Shown: positions 1 to 12,854, counted from the first letter of the stretch. The stretch: DNA of 60,000 nt from Polytrichum commune (GCA_950295325.1 OX485805.1:10666501-10726500), one strand, 5' to 3'. The notes: generated from the letters alone by a model not told the origin. A program made the numbers and translations.

Positions 1-2213
1 CCTTCTATACAACATGTAGAGGTATAAGCCACAAACTTATGTGTCAACACACTTCCAAAAATCATGTATGTTTTGAATATTATAATGTCATCCCAAATCT
101 CATGTTGAAGTCTTGAACACTTGAAGTGCATTGAAGATTTTGCATATCAATTGTATAGTACTCATGGGTGTGGATGACATGTTGTGTTCATCTATGTCAA
201 GTTTTTGAGATTATTGTTGCTTTGAGCAGTAATACAATGGAACTTTTTGTTAACCTATCTTAGGATTTGAAGACATATTTAGCATGAAAAACTTTGGCTT
301 TGCAATTCATTGAATGTGTTTGTCCCATATTTCGAATGTTTGACCAAATGCTAGTAGTTTCATGCCTTTTGACCTATAGACGTCATGATAGAATGTAGTT
401 GCAATTGAGAAGCTCTTGAAGTAGTATCTGCAAAGGAGGTCTTCTCAAAGATGTCATGACAATTAACACCATGATAATAAAGATGTGATATCCTACATTA
501 GCTTATTTAATGGAGCAGAGAAACTTGAATTATTTGCCCCTTGTAAGTGAGAATGAAGATTGAAGAAGATGTTGAGTAAGTTGATAGCAATGTATCTCTA
601 AATCACTAGGTTGGAAGGTTTGTGGTTGGTGGAAAGATCTTTCATTATCATGATACAATATAGTTGAACACTAACATGAACCTAGTATCCTGGAAAAATA
701 ATAAGTTGAAGCCCACAAACTTGGCCGGTGAGAGCTTAGTCATGCAATCTTTTCACAAATAATTCAGCTTCAATAGATCATAGCATTCATTTTGTCTAGA
801 AATAAATCATAGCAATGAATGACTCCATGAACCTCTTTGCTTGGATTCCTGACTTCTAAAATGTTATGGAGAAATCTGCCTATCAGAAGTTAGAGTTAGA
901 CGTATTCCATGGTTCCAATCTATAGCTTAGTATGGAGGAACATGTTTTTCATCTCTCAGTTGGTTTCATTGAACATGTTACTATTGACCTGCACAAGATA
1001 GGATTCTACGCAATCCAAAAAGAACATAAATATGTGTAGATTGGATGTCTGAAATGGAGCTATGTAAACTTGAATTTATTGTGCACCAAAGAAATTTGGG
1101 TGAGCGTTCTAATTGTGCCAGCATAAGTGTATGTGCTACTAAAGGTCCTAGGGTGGCAACAGTTGTATAATAAGTAGATTATTCAAAAAATAAGGTTTTG
1201 AAATAATAAGCATGAAAGTGTTATTATAAAGTATCAATTTTTTTAATTAGAATAAGATGTGTTACTGTCAAAAAAATACAAGCACCATAAATTGCATGGG
1301 AACATTCCATGAAGCTCATGAGCTTCATAAGATGTGGTGAGAGCACCTCTGCAAACCTCCACGTGAACCACCCCATGAACATCCACCCCCATTATTGTAA
1401 ATTTTTCCAAGCTTAGACCGTCTCATATGCCTTATTGTAACAATCTCAACTCTCTCTCCTTCACACATGCTCCTCCACACCTACTATTTTGGATGTTTTC
1501 ATTCTACAATACAATCTCAATCTCAATGCAATATGTATCTGCGACAATATCTTATCATCCTTCTAAAATGTATGCTAATAAAAAGAATGCCTATACAAAA
1601 CCACATCAACATAACAATACAAAAAAATACATACACCTAACCCCCATCCCAAACCCCATACAGTCCTCTACAAAGATATCCTCAATACATACTACACACC
1701 TTCACACTAATAAGTATTATTCTCGCATCACACAAACATCCAACAACCACAAAGATCCTCAACACCAACACCACACAATGGGAAACACACAACATGATGG
1801 AAATAAAGGCAAACTCCATATACATACAAAGCACACCCAACACCCTCACATACAACCCCCCCAACATGCATACAACAACAACTTGACCACCCCCATAGTA
1901 AACATAAATTTTATCGGAACCCTCTATATTTCTTACACACACATTAAAAAACCAATCACAAAATTGTTCACTACTACATATTATGGAACTCCTCTACCCT
2001 TATTCTACTCACCAGAGATAACTTCCTGAACCTAGGACCTACATACCATATCCTTAAATCTATCCAACCAAAACATTCTTAACATTACCAGAAAAAATTC
2101 CACGACACTAAAACTTGAATATATTACCACATTGTTCGACATTTTCCTTTTATTAACCTCGACAATGAGCTCCCACATCTAGCCAAACATGCCCAATTCC
2201 TCTGACTATACCA
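1..2213. other. intergenic DNA, no gene recognised
   Basis: This is AT-rich sequence without convincing coding potential. From about 1380 to 2040 the plus strand becomes strongly C/A-rich and G-poor. That bias keeps a 200-codon frame open, but its translation is low-complexity (His, Thr, Asn, Pro rich) and resembles no family I know. Confidence 0.6.
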
Positions 2214-2221
2214 CACCCCAC

Positions 2222-2627
2222 CACGGGTAGATCACTCCATTGTCAAGTTGAACACCACGTGCGACCAAAAAAAATCTTCGTTTGGTAAGTTGCACCACCA
2301 AAATGGGTCAAAATTTTATCAAATGTTTTTCATGAGTAGATATACACAGTACCTATGACATAGTTAAAAGTGGTAACTAAATTTGATGATTTGTTTTTTT
2401 CATAAAACATACTGTTTCTAACTAGAATGACACAGAATTGAACTAAAAAAATTACTAAAAAAAACATGACTAAAAATTTCAAAAAAATATACAAAAGATA
2501 CTATCAATGGTTATGTATATGTAGAAAAAATATCATAAATTTTAAAATTATATATGGCATGTAATATAGGGGTAGCAAACTTTGTCCGCACGTGGTGTCA
2601 ACTTGACAATGAAGTGACCTCCCCATG
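2222..2627. mobile_element. hAT-type MITE, copy 1
   Basis: A 406-bp non-coding element. Its left end starts CACGGGTAGATCACTCCATT and its right end, read inward, starts CATGGGGAGGTCACTTCATT, so the ends are imperfect inverted repeats of about 35 bp. The flanks are CACCCCAC on the left and CCCCCCAC on the right, a 7/8 match to an 8-bp target duplication. An 8-bp duplication with CAxGGG ends is typical of hAT elements. A second copy of the same family lies at 9584-9992 with a perfect duplication. Confidence 0.8.
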
Positions 2628-2635
2628 CCCCCCAC

Positions 2636-3056
2636 ACACAACATACATCCTAATAGTCTCCATAAATCCCATACCAACACAATGCAACACCACTCTTCAC
2701 AATTTGATTCCATGCACATAGTCTCACTATACTAAGAAGACTACATAATGTTCCACCCCATTTGACCCCCCCCCCCCCCGTACTATTTGCACCATCAACC
2801 AATTGTTCACCACAGCCCATGCACCAAGACAACTCGCACAAAAGCTACATGAACATCATACTCAACATTTCACATATCATTACCCCATCACAATCTTCAC
2901 TCCAGCAACTATTCCCGGCCTACCCCATATACCTTGTAAAAGAAATCCCTCAAAATTCTACAACCAATACATAGGTCCTCATATAAATCACGCCAGGCCC
3001 CTAGCTCATCAATAACATCAACAAACAACCAACATACAAACATATGCCTAGACTCC
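2636..3056. other. intergenic DNA, nothing recognised
   Basis: C/A-rich plus strand with a C homopolymer at about 2766-2780. The short open frames on both strands are compositional and I see no domain. Confidence 0.5.
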
Positions 3057-3393
3057 ATCACATGCAGGGTTGTCTATCCCGACGTCATGACGTGTCGTGT
3101 CGTGACGTCGTGACGGACCCCTCCGTCACGACACAATTGGGTCCACATAGGGTCAACCTAGGGGGCAACTAGTAGGGTGGGTAAAATACTTACCTTCTTG
3201 CCAAGGTGGCGTCCTACGTGGCAGAAAAGGCCGACGTGGACGTGGATATGCCTAGCGCTAGGTAAACCATTTTGCCATTCTGTTATCATTCTGTTAAAAT
3301 CAAAGTAGTAAAATATGACTAAGGAGTGTGTGGGGCGGATGGGGACGGACGGGGGAGGGCGGAGGGGCGGATGGGGGGGGGGGGGGGGGGGGG

Positions 3394-3778
3394 ATTTTCA
3401 CTTTTTTTTTGAAATTGAAGACATAGTCTCGGTTTTTTGGCTCTCAAAAAATCATATGAATTCCAAAAAATGAGTTCTTGGTGTCCACGGATAGGCAATG
3501 AAGTCCTCTATACAAATATGAAATAACATTTGTACTGCAAGAGAATGTGCGACCGCAATTCTACGCTGTTCGCTGGAATCAGCACCCTTTCACTTTTTTT
3601 TGGAAATTTTAAGACATAGTCTCGGTTTTTTGGCTCTCAAAAAATCATATGAATTCCAAAAAATGAGTTCTTGGTGTCCACGGATAGGTAATGAAGTCCT
3701 CTATACAAATATGAAATAACTTTTGTACTGCAAGAGAATGTGCGACCGCAATTCTACGCTGTTCGCTGGAATCCGAGT
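3394..3778. repeat. two tandem copies of a ~193-bp unit
   Basis: The stretch starting TTCACTTTTTTTT near 3396 recurs from about 3590 with only a few changes, including the shared segments GACATAGTCTCGGTTTTTTG and GTGCGACCGCAATTCTACGC. It sits inside the hAT element. A G homopolymer of about 18 nt at 3376-3393 precedes it. Confidence 0.85.
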
Positions 3779-5124
3779 TCCATGTAACTATTACATAAAA
3801 ACAAATAATCATGTGATTATTTTACTACAATTGAACTGTAACCCTTAAATGATACCAAAATAATGTTTTAAATATTTTATGAATATTTCTTTTGATTTTT
3901 TCCTCTATATATAAATATGTTACTTATGCCCCCTCCCCATTTGACATTAGCTAAGCCTAAAAATGGGTCCTTAAAACTGAGCGTTCACACCATCGACATT
4001 ATCTAGTGCCGAGCCTAGTTGGCAAAGGATGTGGCATGGCTTAAAAGTGGAGGTTTTAAGCTAAAACTACCGACCCTCCCATCGGTACCTAGACATGAGG
4101 CAAGAATGTAGGACCTCTAAAAGTGTTGCCTCCCGCTCTTGTGATTGGTTGCTTTTAGTCTTAGCTATGAGGGCACGAGGAGCTCCATTAACAAAAACCG
4201 AGGGTAAGGATTAAGGCATTTGGGGATGGGACAAAAACTATCCAACATTCATTGGTTGGTAGATAAAACAATGACCATGTGTGAAAGCTACTTAACTAAA
4301 ACCTACTTGGAAATCTCCGGAGCAAGTTCTTGTAGGTGCATTGGGATAGCCGGACGTGTCCGCTATAACCGAGGGAGTTTTACCCGGGTTTTAGGGAAGT
4401 CCTTGGGTGAGAGGGATGGGCACATGGCACCACCCTCTTTTCACCGGCCCACCCATTTATTTCAAAATAAACGGATCGGGACCGGTACATGGAACTTGGC
4501 CCTTATGCCCGATTGATAGTTTTTTGTTACAAATCAAGATTGTATTTTATTATTATTTAAAATATTAGTTTTTCTAAAATATTGTGTAACCCAAAATTGA
4601 GGTGACATTTTAGAATTAAATGTATATGTCATTTTGACATTCATTTTTTTTTAAATGTCACATGACACTTTGTATTTGGAGTTGAACGTCAAATGAAATT
4701 TGTCAAACTTACACACTGTACGGGAGCATAGGGGGGGAAGGCTGGGAGATGGGGGGAAGCAGTTTGTATGTTTGACAAAGATTTTGTAAGTTATTTACTT
4801 TTGACATGCAAAAACTCGCAAAAAAAAATGCATGTCAATTGACATGCACAATTGAGAAGTTGATACGTACTGTGACTTGTGAAGAAAAAACCACACGTCA
4901 ATTGACATGCTAGTGATGTTTTGGTTGGTTAAATATTGGATTAATTATGAGGCATCTTAGCTTGACACTGGGATGATTTGAGGTAGACTTTGCAAAATGC
5001 AGAGATCCCCTTCAATTTGAGTGTAATGTACAATGTACAATTCACAATGCCTTAATTGAAGATAGATTGGAAGCAATATTGTTGTTGGGTTTGTGATTTG
5101 AAAGGGTTTAGGATTTAGGATTTA

Positions 5125-5512
5125 GGATTGTGAAACCATATAAACTACTATAGTTGAAGCACATATATGTGATTTGTTGAATAAAAGTGGCCTTCGTATG
5201 CGTATGGGTTGTGAAACCATATGAACCACTAAGGTTGAAGCACCAATATATGATTTGTTGAATGAAAGTGGCCTTCGATTGCGTGACATGGGTTATGAAA
5301 CCATATGAACTACTATGGTTGAAGCACATATATGTGACTTGTTGAATGAAAGTGGCCTTCATATGCGTGTGGGTTGTGAAACCATATGAACCACTAAGGT
5401 TGAAGCACCAATATGTGATTTGTTGAATGAAAGTAACCTTCGGATGCGTGACATGGGTTGTGAAACCATATGAACCACTAAGGTTGAAGCACAAATTTGT
5501 GATTTGTTGAAT
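5125..5512. repeat. five tandem copies of a ~83-bp unit
   Basis: The motif TGAAACCATATGAACCACTA, followed by GGTTGAAGCAC and TGATTTGTTGAATGAA, recurs near 5130, 5209, 5295, 5376 and 5460. The repeats keep a 164-codon minus-strand frame open, but that frame is repeat-derived and I do not call it a gene. Confidence 0.85.
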
Positions 5513-5791
5513 GAATGGATAACATATTAAATATAGAAGCTTCAAAGAGGTATCAAAGAGGTTTCCAATGCGGATGTCGAAAGACTTTTCCAAAAAGTGC
5601 AACTACCTTTTTGACCTCACCTACCTTTTTTTTTATTCTAATTGTGTTGTCTTTATGTCACCAACGAGAATTGGATCCTCTACATCTTAGATTACATCAA
5701 TTATTGTATATTTTATGAAGTTATTTGAGCTCAATATATAAGTAGAGCATTTAGACTCATACATATGACGAGGTAGAGTATCATAGATAGA

Positions 5792-6244
5792 ATGGGAGAG
5801 GAGAGAAATATGTTTGAGGATCTAGGACGGGATGAGGAGATAGAGAATTTAGGGAATTCTCATATTCCATTCAATCCATCATCCGAGCGTGAGAGAAATA
5901 AGAGAAGTGCTAGAAATCGATCTCGTGATGAGTATGTCATGACCCCCTTCTCACAATCTATACAAGCATGGAAATTGAGGGCGGAGGAGAACCAACGGCG
6001 ATATGCGGACAAATTGGAGATCGATGCGGTAGAGAAGAACTTACCAAAATGCGTGGGTGGAGATCCAAATGATGTGGTTGATTTGAGTGCGCATATGGAA
6101 CGGAAGCCCGATGATGTGGATATGGAGGACAATTCAATTGACATTGAAGAAGTCCAGATAGCGGGAGAATCTTCAAGGACTTTGCCTTTTCGTAAGAAGA
6201 TGGGAGGATGTCTCACAATGTTGAAAGGAATGGTAGCTTCATAA
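5792..6244 (+). CDS. small charged hypothetical protein inside the hAT element
   Basis: A 150-codon frame from ATG to a stop, rich in Glu, Asp, Arg and Lys, with a probable amphipathic helical stretch (residues 50-80) followed by an acidic segment. I do not recognise a family. It runs antisense to, and partly overlaps, the transposase remnant at 6150-6722. It could be a captured host fragment, a second hAT-encoded protein, or a chance frame opened by the antisense reading. It is the only plus-strand frame in this element with protein-like composition, so I record it at low confidence. Confidence 0.25.
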   Translation: MGEERNMFEDLGRDEEIENLGNSHIPFNPSSERERNKRSARNRSRDEYVMTPFSQSIQAWKLRAEENQRRYADKLEIDAVEKNLPKCVGGDPNDVVDLSAHMERKPDDVDMEDNSIDIEEVQIAGESSRTLPFRKKMGGCLTMLKGMVAS

Positions 6245-6722
6245 AAAGCCGTTGTCCATGCTCTATCAAGAAGTTGTTTTGTTGACATATTGAACCCCTC
6301 CGTTATGTTGAGTTGACATAGTTCACGAGGAGGTGTGTTATGTGCCACAACAGCAGAATGCTGTGTGGATTGGGACATAAGCAAAGGCTTTGTTTCACTA
6401 TCTACGGAGTCCGTTATAATATGCTCCAGAGGTACATTATCTCGCACCGGAGGGTCCTCATTTACAATGCCTACATGTAAGGACACAGCGCCTCCGCAAT
6501 ATTCAAACAAGACCCTAATATGCGGGGGTACCATCCTACATGTGGAAACATCACTAGGACCCCCTCAAGGAGGTTTATAACCAAGGTGGGCCAACTATCT
6601 ATTTCCTCGGTAAGATATGACGAACGGGCAAAACCTACATTTAATCTGCTTTTGTGATTTACCGGGAACCATCCCCTTAACCTCGTACCAATGATCCCAT
6701 GCATCATTTCGGCGTGGCATGA
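6150..6722 (-). pseudogene. hAT transposase remnant (BED zinc finger plus DUF659-like segment)
   Basis: Reading the minus strand down from about 6720 gives RNDAWDHWYEVKG, then KCRFC and YRGNR, the start of a BED-type zinc finger (aromatic WD, CxxC, later His). The frame then meets an in-frame TAG near 6590. It continues as LAHLGYKPP, another stop, then GGPSDVSTCRMVPPHIR, the segment that follows the BED finger in plant hAT transposases. Further on, DRAWTTAFYEATIPFNIVRH matches the 'GIPFNxVxxP' hallmark of the DUF659/hAT region. The catalytic core and the C-terminal dimerisation domain are missing. This is a dead, internally deleted transposase that agrees with the hAT-type ends of the surrounding element. 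Confidence 0.75.
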
Positions 6723-7150
6723 CTTCAACAAAACCTGCAAATACAAACAAGGTAGAGCAAGTAACTTTGATCGCATACTATGTCTTGTTGAAGAGTGCCA
6801 CAATGAACCCTCAATTTATAGAGGACGGGGGCGGACCCGGGGGGGGGGTGGGAACGGGGCGGGAACGGGGGTGGGAAAGAGGGGTAGGGCGGGAATGAGG
6901 CGGATCGGGGGCAAGTAATTTTTCCCCCACTTTACTTCTACTTTGCTGACATGTCATCACACGTAGACATCTTACATCCTACGTGTCCGAAATGGGGTAA
7001 TGTAATTACACATAGAATTCGGTAAATTCAAGTCCGTCAGGATAAAGACAGCATCCGGCATAATATCGTGACGGATACGTGTTGTGACGACACGACATTA
7101 GGCCCGAGATTAGCCTCCATCACGACACAATAGACAACCCTGATCACATG

Positions 7151-7639
7151 CCACACATGGAATTGTGGGCACCTGAGCACAAGCCTTCAAGACATTCACC
7201 AACTCACTAGCATAAATGGTGTCCATTTCTACTTCTATTCATATATGAAACAAATGTCCTTAAAATAAATCCACAAGATACATATGCAATTTTCATCATA
7301 TAAAATTATATACAAAACACATTAGATGGACTCACATGCATATGTCACCTTTACATACAATACGCCCCAACAAGAAGAGGACTAATCACTATCATGATAC
7401 ACAAATTACTCGCCTTCTCCAGTAACATCACCAAAAATAACAACTTCTAACAAACTCACCTCTTACCTACAAATCACTACAATAGCCAATAAACCTTTCA
7501 CCCTCATAGTACTAATCCACTCATATATGTCAACACATAAAGAAGACACACATATAATCTTTGATATCCAAAAAACAATTAAATAAACCCTAATTATAAG
7601 CTAAGCCAAATTGGGGCCATTACTCCCAATTGAGACTCT
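7151..7639. other. intergenic DNA, nothing recognised
   Basis: AT-rich sequence between the hAT element and the left end of element B. No coding frame or repeat stands out. Confidence 0.5.
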
Positions 7640-7654
7640 CGAATGTTTGACCAA

Positions 7655-7700
7655 TTGAGACTTTCTCTAGTCTCAAATTAATATATGGATCAAAGAACTT
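7655..7700 (-). repeat. R terminus of element B, outermost bases altered
   Basis: AATTGAGACTTTCTCTAGTC followed by TCAAATTAATATATGGATCAA is the reverse complement of the end at 30950-31004. The outermost ~15 bp (AACACTATATTCGTT in element A) are absent here and replaced by unrelated sequence. A second AATTGAGACTC lies just outside at about 7638. The boundary of element B is therefore approximate, and the end may be truncated. Confidence 0.6.
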
Positions 7701-8167
7701 GAAGAGGCCCGAAACTATATTGTCAACAATCTCAAATATATTATATGGTCTAATATCCCAAATCTATGATGTGCGGACATAAGCACATATGGTAGAGCAC
7801 TCGACACCAACTTCATCAACGAAAACATATTAGGTAGAGCACTCCAAACAAGTTTCACCCAAAAAACATATAAAATGATTTCTATTATTAGCATACTCAA
7901 TAGAATATAGATATTGCAACATACAAAGTGCATGTAATAAATGCATATTTCTTCAATCGACAATATAGTCCCAAACATAATAATAAGATGAACTTCATAT
8001 TTTTTTTGAAATATAGTAAATGGATATTCATCCAACTCCAAACAATATAGTATTCGTAAGTTCTACCCAAACTCTGCCCCAATTTTGAAGAGCACACGTA
8101 TGAGTAATTTATATTGCTATAATTACGTATTAAACTATAATCATGCTAACACAATCCTACCAACTTC

Positions 8168-11100
8168 TCATTCAACGTGGGTTGGTTCTTCTGCAATCCG
8201 AGCAAGGTTGTCTTTTGCAAAAGTTATGTACTTTTGAGGGATGGACACTGATCCACTATGATTTTTCCGTGGTTTCCATGCTATGAATATGGAATCTGTA
8301 TCTACCCAAGATGGACCGTGCTCAGAATCCACCTTCCACCGAAAGTTAGGGTTTGTATCCCAGCCTGTATAATGCCGAATCACATCTTCATTCCTTGTTG
8401 TCGGTCGGTAGTACTCCACTTGTATTTGTCGAAAATGAGGACTGCAAGTTGTAAAATTTGGTTTGGACAAAGCTCTTGCCACCCACACTGGCTTCGCATA
8501 TGTCTCGTCTCTAGGACGCAAAATGAGCATATAACCTTCATGACAATCCACTGCAATGTGGAAAGATGGTGGGGGACGTTGACTAGCAGGCCCAACGTAA
8601 TGGTCGTCCACATCAAACTCCTCTCGAATCTCTCCATTTTCCAGAAGACAAGCCTCCATAGCTTGTACATGGACACGAGTTTGTGGCCAAAATCATTGCC
8701 TCAAAGTATGAGGGCTATCTTGGTGTAGGTCTGCCAAGGAGGCACGAACACGTGTCCAATAATGAATCCAACTCCCATATCGATGCCAACATGATCCGCC
8801 AACATCCGCTATCTTCAAACTCTCTCAATATTGTATGAAGCCTGATATACCTTTCAAAATATCCTCCAAATTCTTCATGGGTATTGGCTTGCAAGGCCTA
8901 GGCTCTCCATCCGGTAACATGGTGTTCCCATCCGCATCCACGCGCCACACAAGGAGACCCTCCGGCGGGCTCCAGTCTTGTGTCGTACACAACAACTTGT
9001 ATTGCATGGCCGGAATACCATCGTCATGCATGTAGAACCGGAATTGTTGTGCCTTCGTATGCCCGATCAATCGGTGAGCTCCACTTCGAATATAAGGTTC
9101 TATAAATGCCTTTGAAGTCTGGCACCTCCTCGATCATATGGGGGATGACGGGAACGTTCTCCAAATCCATGTACGACTTCATCAATACTGGGATTGTAGG
9201 AAAATCCTCCTCCCGCAACTTCATGCTCCACCGCCCAAAAGATGCATCAATATCATCGTGCGTGTGGCCTACCAATAGGAAGGACACAAAAACCTCTTTG
9301 AAAATGCCTTTCGCAACCAACAACGACCAATATGCAAATATATATCTACTTTTATTGTCCTTGGCACAATTGTCCAATTGGACACGCAAAGTAGGGGGCA
9401 ACTTCTTTGCAATCACAGGTTCACTGGGTGGCTCGGGCAACGAATGCAAGCATACATCTTTTCCATCCAACACCGCTTCATATAAAGGTGTTGAACCCGT
9501 GTTTTCAAATAACAATCTTGAAGAATAGGTTGGCGGTTTCTCTAAATCACGTAAAAGCCTTACAAATGACCCTATCGTGTGGTCATGGGTAGATCACTCC
9601 ATTGTCAAGTTGAACACCACGTGCGACCAAAAAAAATCTTCTTTTGGTAAGTTACACCACCAAAATGGGTCAAAATTTTATCAAAATTTTATCATGAGTA
9701 GATATACACAGTACCTATGACATAGTCAAAAGTGGTAATTAAATTTGATGATTTGTTTTTTTCATAAAACATACCATTTCTAACTAGAATGACACAGAAT
9801 TGAACTAAAATAATTACTAAAAAAAATAAAAATGACTAAAGAATTCAAAAAAGTATACAAAAGATACTATCGATGGTTATGTATATGTAAAAAAATATCA
9901 TAAATTTTAAAATTATATATGGCATGTAATATAGGGGTAGCAAACTTTGTCCGCACATGGTGTCAACTTGACAATGAAGTGACCTCCCCGTGCGTGTGGT
10001 TTGAATCTGCTGGATACAAATCAAGAGCATAATGAGCATACTTGACATCACCGTGTCCATGTGCAATCATTCTTGCAATGCCAACCGAACGTGATTAGTA
10101 TCTATGTATATCTAAATCATTTTGAATGAATCCATGTTGCCAAGTACATCACGGAATAGAAGACCAGAACATTTAGGGTATGTCATGACATTGTTTCGAT
10201 GTTCACCTGTAACCGATACAAGCAACTTAAAAAACCCATCTGTGGCCTTGATACAATTTGCAAAACATGGGGAGGCTGTTTTGGCATGGTCCATTTTGTC
10301 ATGGATGACCGTAAAAACCTCTAAGGGCCTAGAGATGGACAAAGCCCTATTTGTGTAGTAATCATTACGGTGTGCCTCTTGCATGTTTACGTGCTTGAAA
10401 TAGTTCAATTGATGCGCCACATATGACTCGGTACCCATCGTGTGTGCATCCCGAAGTCGCTTCAACTTCTCGCAATTAAAGCACATGGCAAATTTGTCCC
10501 CTCGTCTTTTTGTAATGTATTCACTAAAGTTTGCTTTCTTGATTGTACTCAATTTTGACAATGAAATTGGCTCCAACCCAATCTTCTCGCCAACTGCATT
10601 CACGTCCAACAGTATGTCTTTCCATTTTGTGCCTGTGGGAAGAACTTTCTCCACAACCTTTTCACCGGTTGTGAGTGTGCGTGTTTTGTGCGGCATTGCA
10701 TCGGCAAGGGGGACAATGATGGTTGCTAGAGTGGCCGTTGCTTGCCTTGTTGCTTCCCTAGGCTTCTTTAAACCCACATTCCCATGGTGACGGGATCGGC
10801 GGCCTTCCTTGGCATAAGCGGCTTGTCTATAAAAGTCCGCTTTCGACACACCGTGAATGGTGTACCATGCCTTACAACACACGTCTATGCTTTCAAGCGT
10901 GATGACATTACGACCCGTCCCGTTCACATGTATTGCCCTATGGACATCAAGTTTTTTTGTGGATCTTAGACGGAAATCTCAAGCCACATTTCCTCACGGA
11001 TGGCCTTCAATTTGTCCCTTGGAAACAATTGGCAACAACGATGCACACAACAATCCTTTGTGGCAACTTCTCTAATGGACTCCTCACCGAGCAACCTTTG

Positions 11101-11649
11101 ATGTTTACAATCAGTTGCAGACGGAGCAGGACGTGCCAATGTATCGTACTTTCTTTAATCCTTACGTGGCCGCATGTTCAATTGCAGCTCTTTTTCGATT
11201 TGCATGTGTCGTTGCTCATGTTCACGCAAGCTAACTCCATCAATCATGACAATCCTCAATGGCCACCTACGGAGGGAGAACCTATGAGTGGGATCCACCT
11301 CGGAATGAACGAGCGACTCCTATATGACAACCCCAACGTCCTCGGTGCCAAGCGGGTGTTCATCAATGCAATCTTGTGGATGGGTGTTACGACAAATACC
11401 CTCTGCCACACCAACTCCATTGTCATTAAGAAGTACCACCTCCAAATTCACCCACGAAGCTCTTGAAAGCCCTGCACACTCTACAATCGGACACTGTGGA
11501 ACGGACGGCGAGGGTAAATCCAAATGATCTTCATCTGTAATGTCATCCATAGTAGCCTCCCCGACAATGTCAAACTCGTCCTCAGAAGCAGATGGCCAAG
11601 TGGCCATGTCTTCAGCTGACGAATATCTTATTCCACTGTACCCATACAT
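8168..11649 (-). pseudogene. DUF7869-like protein, element B copy (broken)
   Basis: A homologue of the intact gene at 27404-30472. Exon 1 spans 11649-10207 with a GTGAAC donor, and exon 2 spans about 10073-8168. Conserved blocks are readable: the Cys/His-rich segment with the CCKAWYTIHG block, HDKMDHAKTASP, QLDNCAKDNKS and GHTHDDIDASFG. The gene is dead. A 409-bp MITE sits in exon 2 (9584-9992), and the frame shifts between about 10930 and 11320, near 9070-9100, and between about 8660 and 8825. The exon 2 acceptor reads GCAAG where copy A has GCAG. It keeps Thr in GHTHDDID, where copy A has Met. The gene is transcribed toward the R terminus, as in element A. Confidence 0.85.
9584..9992. mobile_element. 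hAT-type MITE, copy 2, inside the DUF7869 pseudogene
   Basis: A 409-bp element with the same termini as the copy at 2222-2627 (CATGGGTAGATCACTCCATT on the left, CACGGGGAGGTCACTTCATT inward on the right). It is flanked by the perfect 8-bp duplication CGTGTGGT (9576-9583 and 9993-10000). The uninterrupted paralogue near 29054-29075 contains a single copy of this site, which confirms insertion into exon 2. Confidence 0.92.
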
Positions 11650-11865
11650 TGTGCCTACACACATGAACACGACACCTTGTAAAGAATGACAAAAGCTATA
11701 GGGTCTATTATAAAAACACAGAATACATATCATATAATGACACTTGTTAATTCTCAGTCGTAACACATGTTGATATGAATATTATGCCATTGGGTTCGAA
11801 AAGGTTGGGGCCTACAATAGTGTGTTTAAAATCACAATATGTACATCCCCACTGTGGGCAATGAG

Positions 11866-12645
11866 TTTGGGTCGAGCAACCCAATCCTGTTGTCAGGATG
11901 CGGCATAGACATAGGGTCATGGACCCACAAGACCTCCAAAATGGGTTCGGGTCGACCGACCCAAACCTCGTGACAGGATGGGCCCCGGTCGTCTAACCCA
12001 GCCCACACTGTGTGGATGGGTTTGGGTCGAGCGACCCAAACCTCTTGTTAGGATGGGCCTTGCTTGTCAAACCTAGCCCACACTTTGTGGATGGATTTGG
12101 GTCGAGCGACCCAAACATCTTGTTAGGATGGGCCTTGCTTGTCTAACCCAACCCAAACTGTCTGGATGGGTTTGGGTCGAGCGACCCAAACCTCTTGTTA
12201 GGATGGGTCTTGCTTGTCTAACCCAGCCCACACTGTGTGGATGGGTTTGGGTCGATCGACCCAAATCTCTTGTTAGGATAGGCCTTGCTTGTCTAACCCA
12301 AGGCACACTGTGTGGATGGGTTTCGGTCAAGCGACCCAAACCTCTTATTAGGATGGGCCTTGTTTGTCTAACCCAGCCCACACTGTGTGGATGGGTTTCG
12401 GTCGAGCGACCCAAACCTCTTGTTAGGATGGGCCTTGCTTGTCTAACCCAACCCACATTGTCTAGATGGGTTTAGGTCGACCGACCCAAACCTCGTGATA
12501 TGATGGGCCCCATTTGTCTAACCCAGCACACACTGCGTGGATGGGTTTGGGTCGACCGACCCAAACCTCTTGTTAGGATGGGCCTTGCTTGTCCAACCCA
12601 GCCCACACTGTGTGTATGGGTTTGGGTCGTTCGACCCAAATCTTC
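11866..12645. repeat. palindrome array in the 5' leader of the element B DUF7869 gene
   Basis: About 11 tandem units of ~75 bp, each holding one palindrome (arm GTTTGGGTCG, 2-nt centre, arm CGACCCAAAC) followed by a conserved spacer containing TTAGGATGGGCC, TGTCTAACCCA and CACTGTGTGGATGG. Centres include AG, AC, AT and TT. The outermost unit at 11866 is decayed (CGACCC changed to CAACCC). The array lies between the TATA box (12855) and the start codon (11649), so it is probably in a 5' leader intron. Confidence 0.95.
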
Positions 12646-12854
12646 CGCAATTTACGCCTGATAATGCGGCATACTTCCATTTCGCCTAAATAGAAACTAC
12701 TTGGATGAATTCAGGCCGTGCATGGCTATTCTATTTAGCTACTCATGAACGGAGGTGTACACAAACCTTGTACTCCACCTCTAACTGAGAGAGCTTGCAA
12801 TGATTTCAGAATGGGGAGATGAGGAAAAAGGACCGAATTCCGGGGGGTTTGGGA

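Larger units (their letters stand above)
3065..7142 (-). mobile_element. hAT DNA transposon, degenerate autonomous-type copy
   Basis: A 4078-bp element bounded by perfect 13-bp terminal inverted repeats (CAGGGTTGTCTAT on the left, ATAGACAACCCTG on the right). It is flanked on both sides by the 8-bp direct repeat ATCACATG at 3057-3064 and 7143-7150. The subterminal regions are rich in GTCGTGAC/GTCACGAC motifs. Inside are remnants of a hAT transposase on the minus strand (BED zinc finger and a DUF659-like segment) and two blocks of tandem repeats. The ends, duplication length and transposase family agree on hAT. The coding part is broken. Confidence 0.9.

Noticed and set aside
1427-2029. 200-codon open frame
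   Set aside because: Low-complexity composition caused by a C/A-rich strand, with no domain.
5108-5602. 164-codon minus-strand frame with repeated QQITYxCFNxSGSYGF
   Set aside because: Translation of the 83-bp tandem repeat, with no independent support.
11866-12645. Regular repeat-spacer pattern that could suggest a CRISPR array
   Set aside because: The spacers are repeats of one sequence, not unique. The repeat is a full palindrome, also found in introns and exons, and the genome is a plant nucleus.
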